Source of the DNA: CALBTQ01 sp036725605
GTDB lineage: Bacteria; Lernaellota; Lernaellaia; Lernaellales; Lernaellaceae
Assembly (NCBI GenBank): GCA_036725605.1
Contig: DAIMDW010000042.1
Span: 1 to 35,038 of the forward strand
Length of the DNA stretch: 35,038 nucleotides
Direction: 5' to 3'
Shown: positions 16,009-24,800 of the stretch, piece by piece
Layout of the letters: each line of letters opens with the position of its first letter
Position numbering within the stretch: position 1 is the stretch's first letter
Made by a program: the position numbers and the translations under genes
The notes under the pieces: model-generated
What the model was told of the DNA's origin: nothing
Databases searched by the model: none
What the model saw: only the letters and a program-made list of their open reading frames with translations

Positions 16009-16941
16009 CTAGTTGGTTTTTACGCGCCGATCATACGTCAATTCCAGGGTCGTCACCAAGTGAGACAGCACGCGGTTGACCGGCGTGTCCACTCCCACTT
16101 GCTCGCCCAAACGAACGACCGCCCCGTTAATATACTCTATTTCGGTGCGTCTTTCACGCAAAATATCCATCAGCATGCTGGAACGATTCTCGCCGGTCAG
16201 CTCGGCGGTGCGCACGGCGCGTTCGATCATCTCGTCCGCGTCGAGCGTGACGCCCTGAACCGCCGCGACGGCCACGGTTTCCAGCACGGCCGCGCGCATC
16301 AGCTCGCGGGGCGGAGCCAGGTCGGCCAGCGCGCCGTTGCGCACGCGCAGCAACGCGGTCTGCGCGTTGATCGCCGCGTTGACGCACAGCTTCTGCCACA
16401 GCAGCTCGTTGATGTTCACCGCGACGGTCGTGACGATGCCCGCGTGGCTGAGCACCTCGGCGATTTCCAGGGCCGGCTCCTCGTCGATGTCGGCGGCCGG
16501 GCCGATGAAGGTCTGTCCTTCGCCGGCGTGAATCACCACGCCCGGTTCGACGAGGTTCGCCCCGAGGGTCGTTGTGCCGGCCAGAATCCGCATGGGGGGC
16601 ACGCGGCGGGCGATGACCTCGACGTTGCCGATGCCGTTTTGCAGCGTGAGCACCTGACCGTTGGCGAAGACGCTTTCGTGCTGCGCGAGGGCCGCGCCGG
16701 TGTCGTAGGCTTTGACGCACACGAGAATCAGATCGGCCGGGGCGCACTCGCGGGCGTCGAGCACGGCAGGCACGAACACGCGCATGCTGCCGCGCACGCC
16801 CTCGATGCTCAAACCGTGTTCGTTGATCGCCTCGGCCTGACGGGCATGATGCGCCACGATGGTCGCGCGCAGGCCGCCTTCCTGCAGGTAGCCGGCCAGC
16901 AGCGTCCCCATGGCTCCGGCGCCGATCACCACGACATGCAC
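16009..16941 (-). CDS. panE: 2-dehydropantoate 2-reductase family
   Basis: A 310-aa NADPH-dependent reductase of the PanE/ApbA family, converting ketopantoate to pantoate on the route to pantothenate and CoA. The Rossmann motif is GAGAMGTLLAGYL at the N-terminus, followed by 'QNGIGNVEVIARRVPP', 'ELLWQKLCVNAAINAQTALL' and the C-terminal helical domain. The Lys in LWQKL fits the catalytic Lys of the family. GTG 16941 is chosen because GGAGG lies 11 bases upstream; an in-frame TTG at 16950 lies only 2 bases from the same motif. Paralogues act on other 2-keto acids, so pantoate synthesis is likely but not certain. The CoA-transferase gene follows 10 bases later. Confidence 0.85.
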   Translation of the reverse strand: MHVVVIGAGAMGTLLAGYLQEGGLRATIVAHHARQAEAINEHGLSIEGVRGSMRVFVPAVLDARECAPADLILVCVKAYDTGAALAQHESVFANGQVLTLQNGIGNVEVIARRVPPMRILAGTTTLGANLVEPGVVIHAGEGQTFIGPAADIDEEPALEIAEVLSHAGIVTTVAVNINELLWQKLCVNAAINAQTALLRVRNGALADLAPPRELMRAAVLETVAVAAVQGVTLDADEMIERAVRTAELTGENRSSMLMDILRERRTEIEYINGAVVRLGEQVGVDTPVNRVLSHLVTTLELTYDRRVKTN

Positions 16942-17022
16942 GGTATGCAATCCCTCCCACGGATGAAACGAAGCACATTGTACACGAACGGAGCACCGGT
17001 TTGTACGGGGAAAGTTAGGCGA

Positions 17023-17535
17023 TTACGGCTGATTGGTGATCGGCAGCGTGGTTTCCTGCAATCCTTTGCTTTGCGGGAAGGCGGCCGGCGTGCCTTCGAT
17101 CCGCACGGACTTGATGCGCACGCAACGGCAGCAGCGACCGCTACGGCCGGACGGCGGCTGACTGACCGGGGGCATGGTCGAAAAATCGAAAGGCGGCTTG
17201 ATCACCGGCGGCAGATTGAGGTTCGGATCGCGTTCGGGCGGTTCGGCGCCGGCGGGCATGCGCGGCGAATTGACCACCGGACGGTTGGTCCACGGATCGT
17301 AGGGCTGGGCCTCCAATTCGTGTTCGTTGCCCACGGTCATCGGCTGTGTTTCGATCAGTTCGAAGACCTGCCCCCGGCCGGATTCGGTCGGAACGGTTAC
17401 GGCAAGCAGTTCCTCGGCGGAGGGGGTGTTGTACAGCTTGAGCAGGATCAGGCCGAGCGCGACGATCAACAGCAGGTAGACCAAGCCCACCAAGACCGTG
17501 AATCCGTGTGAAGACTGGCGATTTTCGTTTTTCAT
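17023..17535 (-). CDS. Single-pass membrane protein of the YDPW family (copy 1)
   Basis: A 170-aa protein of unknown function. A short N-terminus precedes one membrane helix (residues about 12-35, FTVLVGLVYLLLIVALGLIL). A Pro-rich segment that is probably outside the cytoplasm follows. The motif YDPWTNRPVVNSPRMP (Y79-P94) matches the two upstream genes. After it come more Pro-rich sequence and RSGRCCRCVRIKSV, with three Cys, not seen in the other copies. It is the last of three tandem paralogues downstream of the SGNH hydrolase and MBOAT genes. The ribosome-binding site is weak. This copy is the most diverged and longest. Confidence 0.7.
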   Translation of the reverse strand: MKNENRQSSHGFTVLVGLVYLLLIVALGLILLKLYNTPSAEELLAVTVPTESGRGQVFELIETQPMTVGNEHELEAQPYDPWTNRPVVNSPRMPAGAEPPERDPNLNLPPVIKPPFDFSTMPPVSQPPSGRSGRCCRCVRIKSVRIEGTPAAFPQSKGLQETTLPITNQP

Positions 17536-17675
17536 CTACTTTAACGTATCGGCATGCGCCGCACACATGGTTACCTCATTTTAGAGCACTTTCCGGTGCT
17601 TGCCAAGAATTTTAGCGTAACGGCGCCGATACAAAACCAGACAACGGCTGATACGGAAATGCTGATTTTCCCGAT

Positions 17676-17699
17676 TTTTTCGTCCGCCCGGGACGATCA
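17676..17699. repeat. 24-bp repeat, copy A
   Basis: A 24-base sequence identical to 18159-18182, built on an inverted repeat CGTCC-GCCCG-GGACG next to a T-run (A-run on the gene strand). It ends 12 bases beyond the stop codon of the copy-2 membrane protein. On the gene strand the hairpin is followed by A, not U, so it is not a normal intrinsic terminator. Confidence 0.8.
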
Positions 17700-17711
17700 A
17701 CGGCGCTTGCG

Positions 17712-18074
17712 TCAGGTTCGTTTGCGAACGACCCGTCCGGAAGATTTCGTATGTGTCTTTGGTTGCGTCGGGGGCGGCGGAATCGTGATATTGGTTGCCG
17801 GTTCCGGCGTGGGCGTGGTGACGGTCACCGTGGGCATTTGCGGTTTGCCGACCTTGGGACGATCGCGGAAGGGATCGTAATTGTCCGAGGCCTGCTCGGC
17901 GACTGTGGCCTTGGCTTCATCTTGGAATAAAGCGCTGAAAAAACCGTCGTCGCCGCAACGGTCCGCGATGAACTGTTTGTAAACAATCAATCCGACGATC
18001 GCGGCCAGCGTCAAATACACCAGCAACTGGGGAAGGCTGACGCCTTTTGAAAAATTGGACCTCGGATTCGGCAT
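17712..18074 (-). CDS. Single-pass membrane protein of the YDPW family (copy 2)
   Basis: A 120-aa protein of unknown function with one membrane helix (residues about 14-33) and then a probably extracytoplasmic Pro/Thr-rich region. It carries the shared motif YDPFRDRPKVGKPQMP (Y66-P81), and ends in a basic tail (GRVVRKRT). ATG 18074 is chosen over TTG 18089 because AGGA lies 6 bases upstream of the ATG. That ribosome-binding site is inside an inverted repeat (18080-18120) and may be masked. It lies between the two paralogues, 117 bases after copy 3 and 176 bases before copy 1. Confidence 0.7.
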   Translation of the reverse strand: MPNPRSNFSKGVSLPQLLVYLTLAAIVGLIVYKQFIADRCGDDGFFSALFQDEAKATVAEQASDNYDPFRDRPKVGKPQMPTVTVTTPTPEPATNITIPPPPTQPKTHTKSSGRVVRKRT

Positions 18075-18079
18075 GTCGT

Positions 18080-18120
18080 TCCTATACAAGATTTCAGCTT
18101 ACTTGTCGTTGTGTATAGGA
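18080..18120 (-). promoter_or_regulatory. Possible ribosome-binding-site-masking hairpin
   Basis: On the minus strand TCCTATAC (18120-18113) can pair perfectly with GTATAGGA (18087-18080) across 25 bases. The second arm contains the AGGA ribosome-binding site of the copy-2 membrane protein. This geometry would hide the site when folded. It is an 8-bp stem with a long loop, so stability is modest. Confidence 0.4.
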
Positions 18121-18158
18121 TCATTATTTGGTGATGTAATCAAACCCTTTTTTTAGAA

Positions 18159-18182
18159 TTTTTCGTCCGCCCGGGACGATCA
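18159..18182. repeat. 24-bp repeat, copy B
   Basis: Identical over 24 bases to 17676-17699 and likewise just after a stop codon (9 bases beyond the end of the copy-3 membrane protein). Bases beyond the repeat diverge quickly, though both are followed by a TTGC-TCA pattern. The identity is far stronger than in the neighbouring coding DNA of the paralogues. Confidence 0.8.
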
Positions 18183-18191
18183 GCATTTGCC

Positions 18192-18527
18192 TCACTTCTT
18201 TTTCGGCGGCGGCGGGGTCGGCGTTCGCCGTAGGGGCAGCGGCTTGTCGACCGTCGGCGTATTGGTCACCGTGGGCATCTGAGGGCTGCCGACCTTGGGA
18301 CGGTCACGCCAGGGATCGTAAGGCGGCGGGGTTGGCGTCGGTTTAGGCGTGCGCTCGGCCGGCGCAGTCCGCGCCTCGGGGGCAATGGGCACCGGATCGC
18401 CGAAGACGTCGAATTGTCGATCGAGGAAAACCTTGAAAATCAGCCAACCCATTGCCAGGCCGACGCCCACGGCAAAGAGAATCATCCAGATATTGATGGG
18501 TTCGCCGGTTTTCGGTTTGTCGTTCAT
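18192..18527 (-). CDS. Single-pass membrane protein of the YDPW family (copy 3)
   Basis: A 111-aa protein of unknown function: about 12 cytoplasmic residues, one membrane helix (13-34, IWMILFAVGVGLAMGWLIF), an Ala/Pro/Thr-rich stretch, the motif YDPWRDRPKVGSPQMP (Y70-P85) and a Pro/Lys tail (TPPPPKKK). The motif is nearly identical to copy 2, in DNA as well as protein. It begins 48 bases after the SGNH hydrolase stop on the same strand, so it is likely in the same transcript as the acylation genes. No strong ribosome-binding site is visible. Confidence 0.7.
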   Translation of the reverse strand: MNDKPKTGEPINIWMILFAVGVGLAMGWLIFKVFLDRQFDVFGDPVPIAPEARTAPAERTPKPTPTPPPYDPWRDRPKVGSPQMPTVTNTPTVDKPLPLRRTPTPPPPKKK

Positions 18528-18575
18528 GATGCGCTCAATGTAGCAAATCCGGGGGCGACGGTCGAGGGAGATCGA

Positions 18576-20138
18576 TCATTCGGGCAGGCGCGGCCACTCG
18601 GGCAGCGGCGGATAGGGATCGGGCTCCAGCGGCAGTAACGGGCGATAAAGACCGGCCGGCATGACGCCGCCGTCGGTGGCGATCATCGTCTGGCCGCTGT
18701 GGGCGACGTAGCCGATGACCAGCGAGCGATAGAGATTATCGCCGATGATGTCCGCCCCGCGCCGGGTGGGGTGGGTCATGTCGCCGGCGCACAGCTTCGG
18801 TTTGGCCGCGTACCATTTGGCCATCGAGCCCTTGCCGCCCATCGACTGATAAGTGTTGAAGAACGCGCACCCGGCCTTGAGCGCCGCGCGCCGTTGGGTG
18901 TCGACCAGCCGTGGGATGATCGGCTTGGTGGTCAGCACGCCGTCGACCCGCGCCGCGCGATCCAGCGGCGACATCACCAGGCACGAGGCTTCGGGCACGG
19001 CCGCGCGGATGCGCTGGAGCACGGCCAGGTAATCCTGCTCGACCTGATCCATCGGCCGCCCGTCGTCCTCGGATTCGTTGGTGCCGAAGTTCAGGACGAT
19101 CAGATGCGGTTTGCGCAAGCGGAGTTGCTCGGCCCAGAACGCGCCGTTGAGCCGGTCCAGCGTGCGCGCCCGCGCGCCGTTGATGCCCAACGTGTCATAA
19201 ACGATGCCCGGCATGTCGCGTTCCAGCACGCCGCCGAACACGCGCACCACGCCGTCACCGGCGCATTGCAGGCGAATCTTGTGCGGACCGTCGGGTACGC
19301 GCACGGTGTGCAGGCCGCTGCGCACCTGCGGACTGGCGGTCGATACGCGCCCGAAGGGCTTGCCGTCGACGAACAGGTCGAACGAACCGCCGCCGGGCTG
19401 GCGCAGGTAGTGAATCTCGAAACGGCCGACGTTGCGCCCGTACTCGCCGTTGTGATTCGTGCCCCATTCGACCCACTCGCTCGTGGTGTAGCCGTCGAAG
19501 GCGTAGCCGCCCAGGCCGAAGAAATACTGGCCCTGCGCATGCTTCATGATGCCGTCGATCCGCCAGGAGCCCGACGTGCGGTAGGTGACGTCCCAATGCT
19601 GGTACCAGCGCCACGGCTTGCCGGCGAGCATGTAACCGTGGCCCGAATCGCCGAAGAGCGTTTGCAGCCGCCGCCGCGCCTGGCCGGTCAGAAAGTCGAC
19701 GACCACCAGCGAATCGCCGAAATGCAGAATGCGGGTGATCGCCCCGGGCTCTTTGTTTTTCGTGCGCGCCAGCGCCTCGTAGAACGAACGCATGGCCAGC
19801 CCGGTGGGGTCTTCGATCGGCTGCAGCGAGCCGGTGAGGTCTTCGCTGTCCAGATCGATGCCGACCACCTTGGCCGCGTCGCGCAAGGTGACGTTGGGGG
19901 CGACGGTTCGCGTCGTTTCCGCCGGGATGTCGTCGCGGTCGATGACCACCGGATTGCGGGAGATGATCGAAATGCCTTGGCTCGGTTGGAATTTCAGCGA
20001 AGCCAGCAGGTCGCGCGGATCGCGGTTGAAGCCGGCGATCGCGCACAGAACGAGAAACCACAAGATCGCCTGGGCGGTCTTGCCCGTCAGCGCCGGAAGC
20101 GGCGTTTGCGGATTTTTTTCGGTTTCCCGTCGGCTCAA
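18576..20138 (-). CDS. Membrane-anchored SGNH/GDSL hydrolase
   Basis: A 520-aa protein. An N-terminal membrane helix (about residues 22-38, TAQAILWFLVLCAIAGF) precedes an extracytoplasmic SGNH domain. Catalytic features are S143 in FGDSLVV, the Asn of LNFGTNES, and D453/H456 in GDMTHP. A beta-sandwich-like insert (about 200-330, 'GSFDLFVDGKPFGRV') interrupts the domain. With the MBOAT gene it resembles AlgI/AlgJ- or Pat-type pairs, in which MBOAT exports an acyl group and the SGNH protein transfers it to a glycan, so acyltransferase rather than esterase activity is possible. TTG 20138 is the start, with AGGGGG a few bases upstream and 9 bases after the MBOAT stop. Confidence 0.85.
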   Translation of the reverse strand: MSRRETEKNPQTPLPALTGKTAQAILWFLVLCAIAGFNRDPRDLLASLKFQPSQGISIISRNPVVIDRDDIPAETTRTVAPNVTLRDAAKVVGIDLDSEDLTGSLQPIEDPTGLAMRSFYEALARTKNKEPGAITRILHFGDSLVVVDFLTGQARRRLQTLFGDSGHGYMLAGKPWRWYQHWDVTYRTSGSWRIDGIMKHAQGQYFFGLGGYAFDGYTTSEWVEWGTNHNGEYGRNVGRFEIHYLRQPGGGSFDLFVDGKPFGRVSTASPQVRSGLHTVRVPDGPHKIRLQCAGDGVVRVFGGVLERDMPGIVYDTLGINGARARTLDRLNGAFWAEQLRLRKPHLIVLNFGTNESEDDGRPMDQVEQDYLAVLQRIRAAVPEASCLVMSPLDRAARVDGVLTTKPIIPRLVDTQRRAALKAGCAFFNTYQSMGGKGSMAKWYAAKPKLCAGDMTHPTRRGADIIGDNLYRSLVIGYVAHSGQTMIATDGGVMPAGLYRPLLPLEPDPYPPLPEWPRLPE

Positions 20139-20147
20139 CCAGGCCCC

Positions 20148-21566
20148 CTAAAACTGGTAGTAGATGAACGGGACCACTTCGCTACTGGCGACGGAATATA
20201 ACACGATGATCAGCAGGAACAAAACCAGCCCCTGCGCGTGCGCCGGCAGCCGCATGAACTGTCCACGCACGACGTTTTCCCATTTTTCCGGTAGCCAATG
20301 CAAGGCGTAACCGAGGGCGAGCACCACGGCGATCTGCGGGGCCAGATTGGGGATGCCGCCGACGAAGGTGAACAGCACGCGCAACAGGTCCAGCGCGCCG
20401 CTCATCGTCTCGGCGCGGAAGAAGATCCAGGCCAGGCAGACGAACTGGAAGGTGAGGAAACCGGTCAGGAATTTCCCCCACCACGACGCCGGATGCTCGC
20501 GGCCGGTCGCGCGCTGAATCAGGCGGGTGAAGGTCATCGCCACGCCGTGCATCGTGCCCCACAGCACGAATTTCCACTCGGCGCCGTGCCACAGGCCGCA
20601 CAGGAGCATCGTCAGCCAGAGATTCAAATAGGTGCGCCAGGCGCCGTGCCGGCTGCCGCCCAGCGGAATGTACAGGTAGTCGCGGAACCAGGTCGACAGA
20701 CTGATGTGCCAGCGCCGCCAGAAGTCGCGCGGGTCCAGCGCGATGTACGGCCGGTCGAAGTTGAGCGGGATTTTATAGCCCAGCAGCAGCGCCGAGCCGA
20801 TGGCGATGTCCGAATAGCCGGAAAAATCGCAGTAGATCTGCATCGCGTAGCCGTAGATCGCCGCCAGCACCTCCCAACTGGTGTACATTTCAGGCAGCGA
20901 AAACACGCGGTCGACCAGGTTGATCGCCAGGAAATCGGCGATGACCACCTTTTTAAACAGCCCGGCCATAATCAGCCACAGCGCGCGGCTGCCTTCCTCC
21001 TCATTCAGGCGCGGTTGGTTGTCGAACTGCGGCAGCAGGTCGGCGGCGCGCACGATCGGCCCGGCGACAAGCTGCGGGAAGAAGCTCACGTACAGCAGGT
21101 ATTCGTGATAACGGTACGTCGGCTGCAGCTTGCCGCGATACAGGTCGATGATGTAGCTCATCGTCTGGAAGGTGTAAAAGCTGATGCCGACGGGCAGGAT
21201 CACGTTCAGCCGCAGCCGGATCGGATCGAGGCCGAACCACTGCACCGCCTCGGAAATGTTGACCAGGAAAAAGTCGGCGTATTTGAAAATCGCCAGAATG
21301 CCGAGGTTCACCGCGATCGACACGGCCAGCAGCAACTTGCGTTTGAGACGATGGTCGGTCAGCGACATCGTCCAGCCGAGGAAGAAATCCAGCGACGAGG
21401 AAAACCAGATCAGCAGCAGGAACGTGGGATTCCAATTGGCGTAGAAGAAATACGAGGCGGCCAGCAAAAACAGCATCCGCACCAGGCGCAATCGGGCCAG
21501 CGCCCAAAACAGGACGAAGACCACAATCAAAAAAATGCCGTATTGCACGCTATTGAATAACAACAC
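20148..21566 (-). CDS. MBOAT-family O-acyltransferase (AlgI-like)
   Basis: A 472-aa polytopic membrane protein of the MBOAT family (AlgI/DltB/PatA relatives). It has many hydrophobic segments and the hallmark sequences SYFFYANWN, 'ILPVGISFYTFQTMSYIIDLYRG' (in two parts), 'FPQLVAGPIVRA' and 'RRWHISLSTWFRDYLYIPLGG'. The catalytic His is H327 in CGLWHGAEWKFVLWG. It should move an acyl group across the inner membrane for O-acylation of an envelope or secreted polysaccharide, or another surface target. The start is GTG 21566 with GGAG 5 bases upstream. It heads a minus-strand unit with the SGNH protein and the three small membrane proteins. Confidence 0.92.
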   Translation of the reverse strand: MLLFNSVQYGIFLIVVFVLFWALARLRLVRMLFLLAASYFFYANWNPTFLLLIWFSSSLDFFLGWTMSLTDHRLKRKLLLAVSIAVNLGILAIFKYADFFLVNISEAVQWFGLDPIRLRLNVILPVGISFYTFQTMSYIIDLYRGKLQPTYRYHEYLLYVSFFPQLVAGPIVRAADLLPQFDNQPRLNEEEGSRALWLIMAGLFKKVVIADFLAINLVDRVFSLPEMYTSWEVLAAIYGYAMQIYCDFSGYSDIAIGSALLLGYKIPLNFDRPYIALDPRDFWRRWHISLSTWFRDYLYIPLGGSRHGAWRTYLNLWLTMLLCGLWHGAEWKFVLWGTMHGVAMTFTRLIQRATGREHPASWWGKFLTGFLTFQFVCLAWIFFRAETMSGALDLLRVLFTFVGGIPNLAPQIAVVLALGYALHWLPEKWENVVRGQFMRLPAHAQGLVLFLLIIVLYSVASSEVVPFIYYQF

Positions 21567-21674
21567 CGTCTCCGTAAACGAGGGCGAATTGTAGCAGACC
21601 TACTCGTTTGTGGGCAGGTTTTTAATGGAATCTGTCATCTTGAAAACGGCGGTCATTGTAGAGGGAAGATGATC

Positions 21675-21773
21675 ATGGGACAAGGAAAAGGAAACGTTTA
21701 TAATTTGTGGCAAGATATTTATAATTCGAGCAAAAATAATTTGAAAATAATTATTGAGAAATTAGGGCATTAA
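21675..21773 (+). CDS. Possible small protein in AT-rich island
   Basis: A 32-aa open frame (MGQGKGNVYNLWQDIYNSSK, then NNLKIIIEKLGH) with GAGGG about 9 bases before ATG 21675; an ATG two codons earlier (21669) is in frame but closer to that site. It looks amphipathic and basic, and shares the AT-rich composition of the large gene 48 bases downstream. It could be a leader peptide, a small partner, a remnant of a longer gene, or chance. I recognise no family. Confidence 0.35.
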   Translation: MGQGKGNVYNLWQDIYNSSKNNLKIIIEKLGH

Positions 21774-21782
21774 ACTTAAATT
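21697..21782 (+). promoter_or_regulatory. Possible promoters for the 1232-aa gene
   Basis: Two candidates lie in the AT-rich leader. TTTATA (21697-21702) and TATAAT (21720-21725) are 17 bases apart. TTGAGA (21754-21759) and TAAATT (21777-21782) are also 17 bases apart. Both fall inside or at the end of the possible small ORF. The high A+T content makes chance matches likely. The 1601-1660 part of this gap (21601-21660) holds nothing else I can support. Confidence 0.3.
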
Positions 21783-21821
21783 CAACAATATATCTTCATC
21801 ATTTAACAATTGGAGTCTGAG

Positions 21822-24800
21822 ATGTCATCCATTGATAAATATGGTTTATGGATCTATGCAATTCATAGAAAAGATAAAAGATTGTTGGATAAAAAGTATT
21901 TTATTTATGGTTATACGATTCCACTCGATAATTACTGGCCAAGTCTAATGAACCAGGAAATGAAAATACCATTTTTAAATGGGGACCCACATGAGCTTGA
22001 AATCATTGAAATCCAAAGAATGCTTTCTAAAGATGAGTATGACAAGCTGTTAATTAACCTACGTACAAATCATGTTTTTAATAGAGAATTCAACGAAACC
22101 ACTGATTTGGAAATCAGAGAAGAATTTGTGCATCGTCCCTTCGTTCTTCAATTTGCTCAAAAATATTTTCATGATATCAATTTTCACTCGGCTCCGGAAA
22201 GCATTGCTCCTTTTTTATCAACTGTTGAATCATTTATTCTTCTCAATAAACGAAAGTTACTTGAAGAAGCCATCGGTAAGGCTGAGCTTGAATTAGAATC
22301 CAAAGACTATATTAATCGTTTGCTCTGGATGTTACATCAACTTAAAAATAGGACAGGCTTGGATTTTGAGAATCAATCAGTGGTACGCATAGGTAACTTT
22401 GAATCTTTCAATTTCCCTCTTGGCTCGATTTCAGAGAAACCACCAATCGATATTATACCTAATATGGATGTTGATGAAAATAGTTGGGCTAGTCGATCTG
22501 TGACTATTAAGAGAAAGGGAAGATTATCAGAAGCGAAACACTGGGTTCATATTATTTTGCGAAATGGTGGCGAAGTAGTTCTTGATAAAATTGCATCACT
22601 TTCTCCTGGAGAGGTTGAAATAATTCCTTTTAAAGCCCAAGAAATTATTTCAGAATGTGAAGCATGGTTGTTTAGTGATGATAGTAATGAAATAATATAT
22701 TACATAAAATATGTAATCATGAATAGTTTCCAACAAATTTCAACTCCAATTGTGAGCCGAAAAAGAATTATCGACAAATTTTCGCAAAAGATACGTTCGG
22801 ATAAAAAATACGAGAAATATGCCGAAGAGCTTGAAATTACTGAAACGTTCGGTTCTAAAATATCCACAAACATAATTGGAAATAAATTAAGTCCATGGGT
22901 TTCTAGTGCAAATGAAATATTAAAACATATAAAACCGTTAATTTTAGAGCCAAAAACAGGTCAATTATTCTATGGTCGTTTGGAAGGTGAAGCAAAAGCA
23001 ATACTTCATCTAAGAAAAGTTATAGACAATAAAGATAACAGTGAAGTAATTCTTACTGACCCATATTTTGATGAAGTAGCTTTTACGAAATTGCTTATAA
23101 GGCTTGAAAATCAAGCAAGAAAAATTACTATAATAACATGTGGTGGATCAAAAAGTGACCAGCGTATAAAAAAAATTAGTCGCCTATGCAATGAGTACCA
23201 ATCACTTCTGCCCAGAACTTTTAAGTTAATATCGTTAACTCATGGTAATGAACATGCATTTCACGACCGCTATCTTCTTTGCATTAGGGAAAATGACGCT
23301 CCTTATGTATATATTCTTTCAAACAGTATTAACAATGCAGCTAATGATGCACCTCTTTGTGTTGTCAAATTAGACAATGTACTTGCTAGGGAGGTTTGTG
23401 AGTATCTACGCGGATTAGAAAAAGGTATAGATATAACGGCTCCAGATCGTAATAATTTGAATATTTTGAAAATATGGCCAATTATAGATAATAGACAAGA
23501 AAGAAATTGTTATAATCAAGAAGGCTCCTTTGGGCGATCTTATAAGTTCCCCTTTTGGGAGACTGCAATTGACTGGTTACTGGATCTAAGCCCATTCAAT
23601 GAGCATGATCGAGAAGATCTGGCCCGTAAAGCAGGAATTCTTCTTGAGTGTGAGTGCTGGTATTTCGATTACGAAAATGTGAAAAAAAAGTTGGATAAGT
23701 TAATTGAAACTAATTCATTGCCTTCAAATAAGGAGGAAATCGCTCGCCTATTGGCCTCAATTGAAGAAATATTAGCAAGGACTTCGGAAGAATGGGAAGT
23801 AAAGGAGAATCTAACGATATTATTAGATATGGCAATGAACGTTACAACTGGCCTAGATTTAATTAAGGAGATTGCCTCACAATATTCAAAAGATGAGATC
23901 ACGATGACAAAATGGGGAGGTTCTTTATCTGATAAAGACCATTTAGTGAAATATTATTATGAACAAACAGAAATTTCGTTGAGCCTGATAAAAGAAATCG
24001 ATCACTATTTCCAGAATTTCTTTGATTTGTTTCCTAAACCATATGGCCTTTATCGCATTGTTATTTCTTTTACAGTAAAATTCCCGGAACAAATTGTTAA
24101 ATGGATCGGTTCTTTAGTGGAACCGAAATTACGTACCTTTGCTTTCGCTACAATTATCGACTCCGTTTCAAAAAATGATATTCGAGAACTTATTCCTCAT
24201 TTATTGAAAAGCGAAAAAATATTTTTGAAAATGTTGGGAGCTGCAGGTCTTCACATAAGAAACGAAAGGAGCAAGAATTATAATTATTCTTTTAAAGAAG
24301 CTGTTCAATTACTTCAACAGAGTGGATATGATGGACAAGATATTGTTTGGATAATGGCTTATCGTATTGGTCAGTATCGAGATTGTTTATACAGATCAAA
24401 GCGTTCTGGCTTGGAGTCTGAGGAATACAAACAAGCAGAAGCAGATTTGGCTAAATTCTATAAGGATATCGCCGAAATATGGCCAGATACTCCATTGTCG
24501 GAAAAGGCTTATTCAAACTTAGAAGAAAGTATTCGAAGAAATAGTCGGGATAGGTTTATAATTGCGGATTATCTTAATAAAAAGACAGGCGGTTCGCACT
24601 GTCATTCTGCGGAACGATTATTTGGAAAATGTGTAGAAGATCTAGAAACTACGATTGGTCGAGATTTGAAGGATTTACATGAGGAATTTAATTTAACAGG
24701 ACATGATGAATACAGTATTATCGAGTATGGAGCTTTGGCTTTTTATCGATTGAATATAGGTCGAGTTCCACAACGATTTCGAAATAGGTACGAAAAACAC

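Noticed and set aside
17585..17600. Small hairpin AGCAC/GTGCT between copies 2 and 1 of the membrane proteins
   Set aside because: Only a 5-bp stem with no U-tract; too weak to call an attenuator or terminator.
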